Source: Niabella ginsenosidivorans
GTDB taxonomy: Bacteria; Bacteroidota; Bacteroidia; Chitinophagales; Chitinophagaceae
Direction: 5' to 3'
Assembly (NCBI RefSeq): GCF_001654455.1
Contig: NZ_CP015772.1
Coordinates: 1,302,001 to 1,366,000 of the forward strand
DNA: 64,000 nucleotides
Shown here: positions 46,710 through 55,248 of the stretch, in pieces
Layout of the letters: each line of letters opens with the position of its first letter
How positions within the stretch are numbered: position 1 is the stretch's first letter
Notes under the pieces: model-generated
Seen by the model: only the letters and a program-made list of their open reading frames with translations
Database searches by the model: none
Told to the model about the DNA's origin: nothing
Made by a program: the position numbers and the translations under genes

Positions 46710-46930
46710 TCCGGGCAGATAACAGCCGGTTACAGAATGCTTGTCCGCTAGGCTATTACAGGGGCATTATTATTCTGTGTTTCCCGCGCAGAGAAGCGCT
46801 GATTGTAAATTATATAAAAAAAGTACCTTTAAGCATAAAGGCTCATACCGGTGCCGGTAAAGGCCTGCACTCCCTGTTAACAGAAAAAGTATAGTAATGG
46901 ATAGCAGATAAACATTTAAAATGATTTTTT

Positions 46931-48301
46931 ATGGCAATGCAATCGATCAATCCGGTAAACGGTAAAATTATCAGAACATATAAAGAGGATACCCAAAAAG
47001 CGCTTGTACAAAAAATTGAATCAGCAGAAAAAGCCTGGCAGCGATGGAGAACAACTTCCTATGAAAAAAGAGCGCAACATCTGTTAAAAGCGGCTTCTTT
47101 ATTAAGACAGCAGGAAAATGAGCTTGTAAAACTGATGGCATTAGAAATGGGAAAACCCCTGAAGGATGGTGCCGCGGAAATTGAAAAATGCGCCCTGGCC
47201 TGTGAATATTATGCAAAGAACGGAGCTGCCTTTTTGAAGGATGAAGTTATAAAAACAGATGCCAGGAAGAGCTTTGTTACCTTTCAGCCCATAGGGGTTG
47301 TACTGGCCGTTATGCCCTGGAACTTTCCTTACTGGCAATGCTTCCGTTTTATTGCGCCGGCCTTAATGGCCGGCAATGTGGGGCTGCTAAAGCATGCCTC
47401 TAATGTGCCCGGCTGCGCGCTGTCTATTGAGCAACTGCTTTTAAAGGCAGGGTTTCCGAAAGGAGTATTTCAAACCCTGCTTATTGGCAGCAAAACAGTA
47501 AACAAAGTAATTGCGCACCCTTTGGTAAAGGCCGTAACCTTAACGGGCAGCACTGAAGCGGGCATGCGCGTTGCGGAGCAAGCCGGAGCGCTGATCAAGA
47601 AAACGGTTCTGGAGCTGGGCGGCAGCGATCCTTATGTGATCCTTGAAGATGCAGACCTGGAGCAGGCTGCAACGGTCTGTGCAGAAAGCCGTTTGATCAA
47701 TAACGGACAAAGCTGTATTGCGGCCAAACGCTTTATAGTGGTAAAAAAGGTGGAAAAAGAATTTGTTCGTTTATTCAAAGAGAAAATGAGCCATAAAAAG
47801 CTGGGAGATCCCCTGGACGCGCAAACGGAGCTGGGGCCGATGTCGCGGGCAGACCTGAGAGATCAGCTGCACCGGCAGGTACTGGAAAATATTAAGGCAG
47901 GGGCTACCTGTATACTGGGAGGGGCGATCCCCGGTTTTAAAGGAGCGCATGCATTCTATACGCCTACAATACTGACCGGTATCAAAAAGGGGATGACCGG
48001 CTATGAGGAAGAGCTTTTTGGGCCAGTGGCCTGCGTGATTACTGCAAGGAATGAGGCGCATGCAATTGCAATTGCGAATGACACTGTTTTCGGACTGGGC
48101 GCTGCGGTGTTTACAAAAGATATAGCCAAAGGAGAACGGATAGCCAGGGAAGCATTGCAGGCCGGATCCTGTTTTGTGAACGGGCTGGTAAAATCTGATC
48201 CGCGTGTGCCGTTCGGCGGCATCAAACAATCCGGTTACGGGCGTGAACTGGGCAGCTTTGGAATCAAAGAGTTTGTTAATATAAAAACGGTCTGGCGGTA
48301 A
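46931..48301 (+). CDS. NAD(P)-dependent aldehyde dehydrogenase, succinate-semialdehyde-type
   Basis: 456 residues of the aldehyde dehydrogenase superfamily: SINPVNGKII start, PIGVVLAVMPWNFPYWQCFRFIAPALMAGN, LTGSTEAGMRVAEQAG, the catalytic Glu in VLELGGSDPYVILEDADLE, the catalytic Cys in NNGQSCIAAKRFIV, ELFGPVACVI and PFGGIKQSGYGRELG. The short form and the GGSDPYVI/GQSCIAAKRFIV variants are those of the GabD-like succinate-semialdehyde dehydrogenases. Cytoplasmic. No pathway neighbours, so the true aldehyde is uncertain. Confidence 0.92.
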   Translation: MAMQSINPVNGKIIRTYKEDTQKALVQKIESAEKAWQRWRTTSYEKRAQHLLKAASLLRQQENELVKLMALEMGKPLKDGAAEIEKCALACEYYAKNGAAFLKDEVIKTDARKSFVTFQPIGVVLAVMPWNFPYWQCFRFIAPALMAGNVGLLKHASNVPGCALSIEQLLLKAGFPKGVFQTLLIGSKTVNKVIAHPLVKAVTLTGSTEAGMRVAEQAGALIKKTVLELGGSDPYVILEDADLEQAATVCAESRLINNGQSCIAAKRFIVVKKVEKEFVRLFKEKMSHKKLGDPLDAQTELGPMSRADLRDQLHRQVLENIKAGATCILGGAIPGFKGAHAFYTPTILTGIKKGMTGYEEELFGPVACVITARNEAHAIAIANDTVFGLGAAVFTKDIAKGERIAREALQAGSCFVNGLVKSDPRVPFGGIKQSGYGRELGSFGIKEFVNIKTVWR

Positions 48302-48891
48302 GACTCTTTCCTTTTTTTGATTACAGGCTTTCAACCCCTTCAGAAGCATCGCTTCCGGTCGTTGATCGCAGCCGCTCAATCACATTTTTAATATTGCGGC
48401 GTCCTGCGCCTTGGGCCCGTTATTGTTTGTTGCTACGAATGTTTGGCTGCGGAGCAGCCAGGCTTCGTCAGTTGTTAATAGCAAGTGTTGTAATTTATTG
48501 AAAATAATTCTGCATAGAGAGTTGCATAGAGAGTATCATCCGATAACCATCGGATCCGGCCGGAATTTTTCCCAAAAGCAAAACGGACGGAAGAACTATT
48601 TCCGTACTGACCGTGAAGAAAAATAATTTTGATACCGGTTCCTTATAAGGTGCAGCGCCCCCGGTACTATTTATAAAACCCTTCAAAATGATCACAGAGC
48701 CGCAGCGCGGCATGATGTAAGCCTCCGCCGGCATGTTGCTGCCAGTAACATTGTTTTGAAGAAAATAGTTGTGCCCGCACTACACAGGCCAGGGTATTAC
48801 AGCTTAAGACAAAAATACCCGGATAGCGCTGCTGTCCGGCTGTGCGGGTATTAATTTGTTCATGTTGCAAGGAACTTTAAAGGCACCTCAC
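48302..48891. other. Gene-free gap between converging genes, with a 12-base tandem repeat
   Basis: 590 bases with no convincing coding region. TGCATAGAGAGT occurs twice in tandem (48511-48522 and 48523-48534). No terminator-like hairpin with T-run was found for either neighbouring gene. Confidence 0.55.
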
Positions 48892-51156
48892 TTATAAAGA
48901 AAAACTGATGCCTGCATTCCAGTTGGTGCCTGCCTGGGGAAAATAATAGTTTTCGGTAGTGAAGCTGCCTCCCGTTAAATAACTGTAGGTATAACCATTG
49001 TTTTCATATTTTTTATTGAGCAGGTTATTAACCAGTACAATAATGCTGATCTCTTTAAATGCCCTTGTGCGCAGTTGATAGCGCAAACGCAGATCCGTTA
49101 AAGCATAAGGGTTAATGCTTTTCATTTTATCGGAGGCATTGTCCAGGTACTGACGGCTGATGTATTTTTCAAGAATATCCACATACAGATGCTGGTTGCC
49201 GGTGATCTTATACAAAGGTTCCACGGTAACGCTTCCGCCTGCAATTGTATTCGGCGAAAACGCAATATCCGTATTACTGTACTGAACGGACAGCTGTCCG
49301 CCGTTATCATAATCATCTGAGTACTGCGTAATATTTCGGATCCTGTTCCTGCTGAAAGTAGCATTGGCATTGATCTGTATCCAATCTGCCGGTTTGGCAC
49401 CGGCCGTCAGCTCTATGCCGGCACGGTAGCTGTTGTCTACATTGGTTCTGGCATAAGCGCCCACATCATTGATCTTCCCGGTAAGGATCAGCTGATCCTT
49501 ATATTTCATATAATAGGCGTTGATACCTGCCTGGAACAGGTGGGCATTGTATTGATAGCCGGCTTCAATATCCTGCAAATGCTCGGGACGGGGTTGTTCA
49601 GATAAGCCGGCTTCAAAGTCATCCCTGTTGGGTTCTTTATTGGCAATAGCATAGGATGCATATAGCTTGCTGCTGCCCTGGTTGTGGTGGTTGATGAAAT
49701 AGCTGATCCCTACTTTGGGATTAAAAAAATGATACGTGTTGCTGATATGTATGCTGGTATCTTCCCTGAAACCATCAATCGTGTAAACAACATTGCGGTA
49801 TTGCAGGTCTGCAAATGCATAAAAGTTGGGGGCTATTTGCTGCTGTAACTTTGCATAGATATTAAAATCACCTTTAAAGGAAGGCAGGTCATACCATTTA
49901 TAATCAAGCGGTACCCCATAGTCTGCCCAGGTTACATAACCATATTGCCCGCCATCATAACGGGTGTAGGCACCGCCGAAAGTGAAATTGGTTTTGGCGG
50001 TATTATAGCTGGTTGAAAAAACGGTTCCGTAATAATAATTATCCAGCCAGAGCTGTCGGGTAAGGTTGGTTGTTTTCAGGGTGTCGCCCGGCGCCTTTAC
50101 AAAACCGGGTAAATAGTAGTCTGCAAAAGACTGGTCGCTCTTGTATTCATTGTAATACCCTTTTCCCCTTGTTAAAAACGTTGCGATGTTTAAAGACCAG
50201 TTATTGTTGAGCTTTTGATTCAGAAAGAGCTGGTAATAGTCCTGCCAGTAATTATCCGTCTGGTCGTTATAATAGGTGCTGTCATTAATCTGGCCCAGGG
50301 TGTTGGTCCTTCTGCCTGTCTGATCCAGCACTGTTTCATAATTAAAATCAGCCGGATCGTCTTTATCGGTATAGGTTACCCCGATCCCGTTCCAGGCCTG
50401 GCCGGTACGCTCTTTGCCCGTGAGGTAATTGAATTTGATGTTGGTGGCTTCATTTTTTGATGTCCAGGACCCGATCACCTGTGCTGCGGACAGGCTGGAG
50501 GAGGAACGATCTATATACCCGCCGGAGCTCATCTTGGATAAGCGGATATCAAACTGGAAGCCCCCTTTCAGCATCCCTGTTCCGGCGCGCAGCGTATGCT
50601 TCCACGTGTTATAAGACCCATAGGAGTTGCTGAGGGATGCACTGGCTTCCCTGCTTTGTTCCAGGTTGGAGATATTAATGGACCCGCCAAATGCCCCTGC
50701 ACCATTGGTAGAGGAGCCGGCGCCCCGCTGGATCTGTATGGTAGAGGTAGATGATGCAAGATCGGGCAGGTCTACAAAAATGGCGGCCTGGGATTCTGCA
50801 TCATTTACAGGGATCCCGTTCATGGTTACGTTAATACGCGTCATATCGGTTCCCCGTATTCTCAGAGAAGAATAACCCACTCCCAGGCCATCATCTGCGT
50901 TCACGATCAGCGACGGAGTCTGGTTTAACAGATAGGGTAAGTTTTGCCCCAGGTTTTGTTTCGACAGTTCTGATGCCATAACATTGGATGTGGCAAAAGG
51001 GGCGCGGTTGCTCAATCGCAGGGAGCGTACTTCTACAGGAGACAGCTGGTAAAAGCTGTCTGTTTTTGCGGCAATAGTGTCTGTTTGTGCAAAAGAAAGT
51101 TGTGCTGCCATTATAAGGCACGCGGAAAGAAACATCCTCTTCATTTGTTTTTTCAT
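48892..51156 (-). CDS. TonB-dependent receptor, probable thiamin uptake (TPP-riboswitch controlled)
   Basis: 754 residues from ATG 51156; an in-frame start at 51246 lies inside the riboswitch and is rejected. The signal peptide is LSACLIMAAQLSFAQ. The plug domain is present (LSKQNLGQNLPYLLNQTPSLIVNADDGLGVGYSSLRIRGTDMTRINVTMNGIPVNDAESQ; QRGAGSSTNGAGAFGGSIN) and the barrel ends GTNWNAGISFSL, with terminal hydrophobic Leu. A TPP riboswitch stands in its leader, so transport of thiamin or a precursor is the best inference (the Omr1-type receptors of Bacteroidota). It is monocistronic here. Confidence 0.9.
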   Translation of the reverse strand: MKKQMKRMFLSACLIMAAQLSFAQTDTIAAKTDSFYQLSPVEVRSLRLSNRAPFATSNVMASELSKQNLGQNLPYLLNQTPSLIVNADDGLGVGYSSLRIRGTDMTRINVTMNGIPVNDAESQAAIFVDLPDLASSTSTIQIQRGAGSSTNGAGAFGGSINISNLEQSREASASLSNSYGSYNTWKHTLRAGTGMLKGGFQFDIRLSKMSSGGYIDRSSSSLSAAQVIGSWTSKNEATNIKFNYLTGKERTGQAWNGIGVTYTDKDDPADFNYETVLDQTGRRTNTLGQINDSTYYNDQTDNYWQDYYQLFLNQKLNNNWSLNIATFLTRGKGYYNEYKSDQSFADYYLPGFVKAPGDTLKTTNLTRQLWLDNYYYGTVFSTSYNTAKTNFTFGGAYTRYDGGQYGYVTWADYGVPLDYKWYDLPSFKGDFNIYAKLQQQIAPNFYAFADLQYRNVVYTIDGFREDTSIHISNTYHFFNPKVGISYFINHHNQGSSKLYASYAIANKEPNRDDFEAGLSEQPRPEHLQDIEAGYQYNAHLFQAGINAYYMKYKDQLILTGKINDVGAYARTNVDNSYRAGIELTAGAKPADWIQINANATFSRNRIRNITQYSDDYDNGGQLSVQYSNTDIAFSPNTIAGGSVTVEPLYKITGNQHLYVDILEKYISRQYLDNASDKMKSINPYALTDLRLRYQLRTRAFKEISIIVLVNNLLNKKYENNGYTYSYLTGGSFTTENYYFPQAGTNWNAGISFSL

Positions 51157-51230
51157 TTTAAGATCCCGCCGCCGGCGGAACAGGTAAAAAAATAATGAGA
51201 GGGAAATGCTGAAAAAGAAAGGAACCATCC
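51157..51230 (-). promoter_or_regulatory. Riboswitch expression platform: hairpin at the ribosome site
   Basis: In the minus-strand leader CCGCC-GGC-GGCGG (plus-strand 51166-51178) can form a five-base-pair hairpin whose 3' arm runs into GGGATC, the only purine-rich stretch near the ATG. This could hide the ribosome-binding site when ligand is bound, which would be translational control. No T-run terminator is present. Confidence 0.5.
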
Positions 51231-51316
51231 TTCCCTGCGCAGGCATTACCCTGATCAGGTTTACGGGTATTATCTCAGCCTTTATCCGTTATTAGCGGAA
51301 TCAAGCACCCCGGGAA
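51231..51316 (-). ncRNA. TPP (thiamin pyrophosphate) riboswitch aptamer
   Basis: The minus strand reads CCGGGGTGCTTGATTCCG, then GGCTGAGATAATACCCGT, then ACCTGATCAGGGTAATGCC and GCGCAGGGAAGG. These are the conserved THI-box elements GGGGTGC, CTGAGA, ACCC, ACCTGATC.GG.TAATGCC and GCG.AGGGA. TTCCC and GGGAA close the P1 stem. It lies 75 bases before the TonB-receptor ATG and is expected to repress it when thiamin pyrophosphate is abundant. Confidence 0.96.
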
Positions 51317-51384
51317 CGCTGAAAACTTTATTGGCTTGCTGAACATTCAAACAAGCGCGCTTTCATTTTTTGAAAGAACGGATG

Positions 51385-51392
51385 CAAAATTA
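51385..51392 (-). promoter_or_regulatory. Putative -7 element of the riboswitch-TonB receptor transcript
   Basis: TAATTTTG on the minus strand matches TAnnTTTG and lies about 70 bases upstream of the riboswitch. No TTTG is seen 19 bases further upstream. Confidence 0.35.
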
Positions 51393-51445
51393 TAAAAAAA
51401 ATCAAGATAAAAGGAACTGTGTAAAATAATTAATTCCGGAATGCT

Positions 51446-51476
51446 TTTGTTATATCGGTTTTTTGTTCTATCTTTG
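51446..51476 (+). promoter_or_regulatory. Consensus Bacteroidota promoter of the initiator tRNA gene
   Basis: TTTG (51446-51449), a spacer of exactly 19 bases, then TATCTTTG (51469-51476): the full TTTG-N19-TAnnTTTG consensus. The mature tRNA begins four bases after the -7 element, so the start point should coincide with or nearly abut the tRNA 5' end. Confidence 0.85.
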
Positions 51477-51479
51477 TAG

Positions 51480-51551
<72 letters not shown>

Positions 51552-51557
51552 CTAACC

Positions 51558-51590
51558 AAATCCCGTTCTATAGCAGGCGGGATTTTTTAT
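51558..51590 (+). terminator. Intrinsic terminator of the tRNA gene
   Basis: AAATCCCG (51558-51565) pairs with CGGGATTT (51578-51585) around a 12-base loop, followed by a T-rich run. Confidence 0.85.
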
Positions 51591-51613
51591 TTTGCATATA
51601 TAATACATATAAT

Positions 51614-51706
51614 ATGTGCAGGGTTTATATAGTATATGGTAAAAAACCAGCAAAAATTTATACCGGTTTAAATTCCCGATGCCGATTCAAATCCAATGGA
51701 TTTTAA
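51614..51706 (+). pseudogene. Possible remnant of a GIY-YIG nuclease domain
   Basis: A 30-codon frame reads MCRVYIVYGKKPAKIYTGLNSRCRFKSNGF. The pattern VYIVY...KIYTGLNS resembles the first strands of GIY-YIG nuclease-domain proteins, which in this phylum often lie behind tRNA genes (recalled). No further part of the domain, no ribosome site and no catalytic Arg or Glu follow. It may equally be chance. Confidence 0.3.
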
Positions 51707-51805
51707 GTTTATTTTTGTTCTCCGGGGCAACAGCATAAGGGATGCCGGCAAAGACGCCCCGGACAGCGAAATAAATCGTTTAACCATACCAGGGTCTATA
51801 CAGTA

Positions 51806-52678
51806 ATGAAGGCAGGTTTTGTAAATATTTTCGGAAGGCCTAATGCGGGTAAAAGCACTTTGCTGAACGCCTTAATGGGGGAGAAGCTGGCCATTGTTTC
51901 GCCGAAAGTACAAACCACGCGGCACCGGATCAAAGCCATACTTACAGAAAAAGAATACCAGATCATTTTTTCAGATACCCCGGGTATTATTGAACCCCAG
52001 TACAAGCTGCATGAAAAAATGATGCAGGCAGTAAAGAGCGCACTGGAGGATGCCGATGTGGCTTTGCTGATGGTGGATATTAATGATAACCGGGAAGAAT
52101 GCGATCAGATCTTTTCGGCCCTTAAGCTTAAAGTACCCTGCATTTTGGTGATCAATAAAATTGATAAGGCTTCAAAAGAAAAAATTGAAGAAACGGTCGC
52201 CTGGTTTAAGGATAAGCCTTATGCAAAAAACATTCTGACCATTTCTGCGCTGGCGGGTGTGGACTATGAGCATTTTATAAAACCGATCGCTGACCTGTTG
52301 CCGGAGGGCGCGCCTTTTTATGATACCGACGAGATCAGCGACCTGCCTACAAAGTTCTTTGTCAGCGAGCTGATCCGCGAAAAGATCTATGAGCTGGCAC
52401 AGGATGAAATACCTTATCATACAGCTGTTTTGATCCGCGAATTTAAAGAAAAACAAACCCTGGTAAAGATTATTGCAGATATTATTGTGCACCGGGAGAC
52501 CCAGAAAATGATCCTGATCGGCGAAAAAGGAAGCATGGTCAAAAAAATTGGTACGGCCGCCCGTAAGGATATTGAGGCGTTTTTAGACCGGAAAGTGTTC
52601 CTGGAGCTGTTTATAAAAGTAAAACCCAAATGGCGGGATAACGAGTTGTATTTAAAAGAATACGGGTATGGAGCTTAG
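51806..52678 (+). CDS. era: GTPase Era
   Basis: 290 residues. G1 is GRPNAGKSTLLNALMG, the effector region TTRHRIKAILT, G3 SDTPGI, G4 NKID. The C-terminal KH domain contains ETQKMILIGEKGSMVKKIGTAARKDIEAFLDRKVFLELFIKVKPKWRDNELYLKEYGYG. Era assists 16S rRNA maturation and 30S subunit assembly at the membrane. A TATTTTTG sequence at 51710-51717 could be its -7 element. Length is normal. Confidence 0.96.
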   Translation: MKAGFVNIFGRPNAGKSTLLNALMGEKLAIVSPKVQTTRHRIKAILTEKEYQIIFSDTPGIIEPQYKLHEKMMQAVKSALEDADVALLMVDINDNREECDQIFSALKLKVPCILVINKIDKASKEKIEETVAWFKDKPYAKNILTISALAGVDYEHFIKPIADLLPEGAPFYDTDEISDLPTKFFVSELIREKIYELAQDEIPYHTAVLIREFKEKQTLVKIIADIIVHRETQKMILIGEKGSMVKKIGTAARKDIEAFLDRKVFLELFIKVKPKWRDNELYLKEYGYGA

Positions 52679-52841
52679 CCCGGAAAAGGGCAGCTGCCTG
52701 GAAAAATAAAATTGCAGGACTGATAATATTTCGCCATTTTTGCCAAAATAAATAACTTGCCTTGCCCGAAAGGCTTATAAAACAAAATAAGATTTACATT
52801 GGTTCCCGGGCAGAAACAGTGAGGAGAATTTAAAAAATTAA

Positions 52842-53465
52842 ATGGCAGTACCACAAAAACCAACTTACAGACCACCAGGTACAGGATTTAAACCGGGTGG
52901 CGGTAACAGGCCCAAAGGAAATTTCAGAGGAAGATTTCAACCTCAAAAAGAAGCAGAACACCGCATCAATCATTTTATTCGTGTGCCACAGGTACGGCTT
53001 GTTGGCGATAACGTTGAGCAGGGTATTTACCCTACTCAGGAAGCACTTAAAATGGCACAGGACATGGAGCTGGACCTGGTGGAAATTTCACCAAAAGTAG
53101 ACCCACCTGTTTGCCGTATTATAGATTATAATAAGTTTTTATACGATAAGAAGAAAAAAGAAAAGGAACTAAAGGCAAAAAGCAAGACCACCGAGATCAA
53201 GGAGATCCGGTTTACGCCGAATACAGATGATCACGACTTTGACTTTAAAGCCAAACATGCTGAAGGCTTCCTGAAAGAAGGAAACAAGGTAAAAGCCTAT
53301 GTGCAGTTTAAAGGACGTGCCATCCAGTTTCAGGATCGCGGGCAGCTATTGCTGCTGAAATTTGCAGAGCGCCTGGCAGAGTTTGGCACATTGGAGAATA
53401 TGCCTAAGCTGGAAGGCCGGCGTATGCTGGCAATGATTGCTCCTAAACCTGCAAAGAAGAAATAA
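52842..53465 (+). CDS. infC: Translation initiation factor IF-3
   Basis: 207 residues with a basic N-terminal extension (KPTYRPPGTGFKPGGGNRPKGNFRGRF), then HRINHFIRVPQVRLVGDNVEQGIYPTQEALKMAQDMELDLVEISPKVDPPVCRIIDYNKFLYDKKKKEK and the C-terminal domain IKEIRFTPNTDDHDFDFKAKHAEGFLKEGNKVKAYVQFKGRAIQF. It starts at ATG rather than the rare AUU/AUC start known from Escherichia coli infC, so the self-control by start-codon discrimination is not expected. No rpmI or rplT follows; a strong terminator does. Confidence 0.96.
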   Translation: MAVPQKPTYRPPGTGFKPGGGNRPKGNFRGRFQPQKEAEHRINHFIRVPQVRLVGDNVEQGIYPTQEALKMAQDMELDLVEISPKVDPPVCRIIDYNKFLYDKKKKEKELKAKSKTTEIKEIRFTPNTDDHDFDFKAKHAEGFLKEGNKVKAYVQFKGRAIQFQDRGQLLLLKFAERLAEFGTLENMPKLEGRRMLAMIAPKPAKKK

Positions 53466-53486
53466 ACATCGTTTTTAATTGTTTTT

Positions 53487-53522
53487 AACAGGAAGGCCCA
53501 TTTTGTATGGGCCTTTCCTGTT
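53487..53522. terminator. Strong hairpin terminator after infC
   Basis: AACAGGAAGGCCCA (53487-53500) pairs with TGGGCCTTTCCTGTT (53508-53522) with one bulge, around TTTTGTA. The stem of about 14 pairs has flanking T and A runs, so it can end both infC and the convergent chitinase transcript. Confidence 0.75.
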
Positions 53523-53554
53523 GGTATGCAGAAGCAGGCGGGTACTAAAGCGCA

Positions 53555-54628
53555 TCAGAAACGGATATCATTCAGCAGCCCGCTTTTAAAGGTGTCATAG
53601 AACAGCTCCCAGAACATAATGCCCCCCAGGTGATTTTGCCGGATGTATTCCGTTTTTAATTGCAGGGACCGCTTATTGTCGCCTGTTACAAAAAGCTTTC
53701 GATCTTTATTGAACCAGTAAGGTGCTGCAGCATGCTCGTCCCAGTATTGGATAAACCCGCTGCTTGCCGAAAGAGAATCCGTATTCCACCGGTAGCCACT
53801 CATGAACAGGAATTTGCCAGGCTGGAAAAGGCCGTTATTGATCGCAGTATCTACCTGAAAAGCGCGTACATAAAAAGGTACGCCCACAACAATCTTCCGG
53901 AGCGGAAAATTTATTTTTCTGAAGAACCGGATAGCCCTTTCAACAGACTCTTCATCGGGCGCAGCAGAATATAAGGATGACTGATGCCCCGTTTTTGTGG
54001 AATAGCCATGCACCAGGTCATAAGTCATCAGATTCACAAAGTCTACTGTGCCGGCGATCTTCTGCCATTCAACAGATTCGTTTAAATAATATTGAAAGCC
54101 TCCTGCAGCGAATGTTACCAGCTTTTTGGCGCCCAGTTTTTTTCTCAGGCTTACCACCAGGCTGGTGAAGTTTTGCTGATCGGCGGGTGAGAAGGGGTGC
54201 CCGGGTACTCCCTGTATGGCGGGATACTCCCAGTCAAGATCAATGCCGTCAAGCCGGAAGTCCGCTAAAAAATTCTTTACGGATGCAGAAAACTGTTCAA
54301 TACTATCCGGGTGACTGAATGTACCTGAGCAGGGTCTGCAACCGCCCCAGCCACCGAGCGCGATCATTGTTTTGAGATGCGGATACCGGCGCTTTATGAT
54401 CTGGAATGCCTTTAATGCTGCTGTATCTTTTGCCCTGAATACGGCAAACTTTCCCAGGCTGTCCAGGTGCCCGAATCCGTATATAAGATGAGTAATCCTT
54501 CCCAAATCATACTGTAACAGGGTAGCACTGTCGCCGGAATAGTAAGCAACGATCTTATAATTTGTTTGCCGGGCGTTTGCACTGAGCAATACCAGGAAGA
54601 AAACAGCTGTTAAACTCCAATTTTTCAA
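53555..54628 (-). CDS. Glycoside hydrolase family 18 (chitinase-like)
   Basis: 357 residues with a signal peptide (FFLVLLSANARQ). TIM-barrel motifs of GH18: KIVAYYSGD, LKTMIALGGWGG (the SxGG strand), the catalytic DGIDLDWEYPAIQG with acidic Glu, NLMTYDL, VVGVPFYVRAF and GGIMFWELFYD. This family cleaves chitin or N-acetylglucosaminidic bonds by substrate-assisted catalysis. It is a single-domain secreted enzyme, without a carbohydrate-binding module, convergent to infC. It is not linked to the glycosaminoglycan locus by position. Confidence 0.93.
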   Translation of the reverse strand: MKNWSLTAVFFLVLLSANARQTNYKIVAYYSGDSATLLQYDLGRITHLIYGFGHLDSLGKFAVFRAKDTAALKAFQIIKRRYPHLKTMIALGGWGGCRPCSGTFSHPDSIEQFSASVKNFLADFRLDGIDLDWEYPAIQGVPGHPFSPADQQNFTSLVVSLRKKLGAKKLVTFAAGGFQYYLNESVEWQKIAGTVDFVNLMTYDLVHGYSTKTGHQSSLYSAAPDEESVERAIRFFRKINFPLRKIVVGVPFYVRAFQVDTAINNGLFQPGKFLFMSGYRWNTDSLSASSGFIQYWDEHAAAPYWFNKDRKLFVTGDNKRSLQLKTEYIRQNHLGGIMFWELFYDTFKSGLLNDIRF

Positions 54629-54749
54629 AACTATTTGGTTTTGTACCGGAATATACTACAATTCAGCAATACATGCCGCTAAAAACCGGATCGGCCCTCG
54701 TGCTTTTGCAGGACCGGAAGGAGGGCCAAAAGAATGTAGATATGTGCAA

Positions 54750-55184
54750 TCAACAGTCCTGCATAATCAGCCCATCTGCTTTCAGGTGCCCGAATAATAA
54801 TAGAACGCCCGGTACCTGTGCCGGTTCTTTTCGGTAGGAGGGCTCATCAAAAAACCGCACTGCTGCAATTTCATTTCGGGGCTCTATATCCTGTGTCAGT
54901 TCATACAGAAAGCAGTCCTGCTCCATTATAATATAATCCGCTTCTCCATAGGCAGGCGCAGTAATGTGCCGGAAAAATGTCAGTTCCTGTTCTTTTATAA
55001 CCAGGCTCAGTTCTTCTTTTATTTCTCTTATAAGTGATTGAACGGCTGTTTCTCCTTTGTCAATTTTGCCACCGGGTAAATACCATGCCTGCCTGTTCTT
55101 GCTATAAGCTAATAAGAGCTGCCTGTTTTTTATAACCACCAGTCCGGCGGTTGGCAGCTCTTTTATTGTATTGTTCCTGTTCAT
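54750..55184 (-). CDS. NUDIX hydrolase
   Basis: 144 residues with the NUDIX box GKIDKGETAVQSLIREIKEELSLVI (GX5EX7REUXEEXGU pattern: the G, E, RE and EE positions are present). The preceding strand AGLVVIKNRQLLLAYSKNRQAWYLPGG is typical. These enzymes hydrolyse nucleoside diphosphates linked to other moieties; the substrate here is unknown. Confidence 0.92.
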   Translation of the reverse strand: MNRNNTIKELPTAGLVVIKNRQLLLAYSKNRQAWYLPGGKIDKGETAVQSLIREIKEELSLVIKEQELTFFRHITAPAYGEADYIIMEQDCFLYELTQDIEPRNEIAAVRFFDEPSYRKEPAQVPGVLLLFGHLKADGLIMQDC

Positions 55185-55248
55185 TTTCCTGCAAACTTTA
55201 AAATAGCGCCGGCAAAGATAACGCCCGCGCCTAATAAGGCAAAGTGGA

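Noticed and set aside
51157-51246. Longer N-terminus of the TonB receptor
   Set aside because: The extension overlaps the TPP riboswitch; the signal peptide starts properly at 51156.
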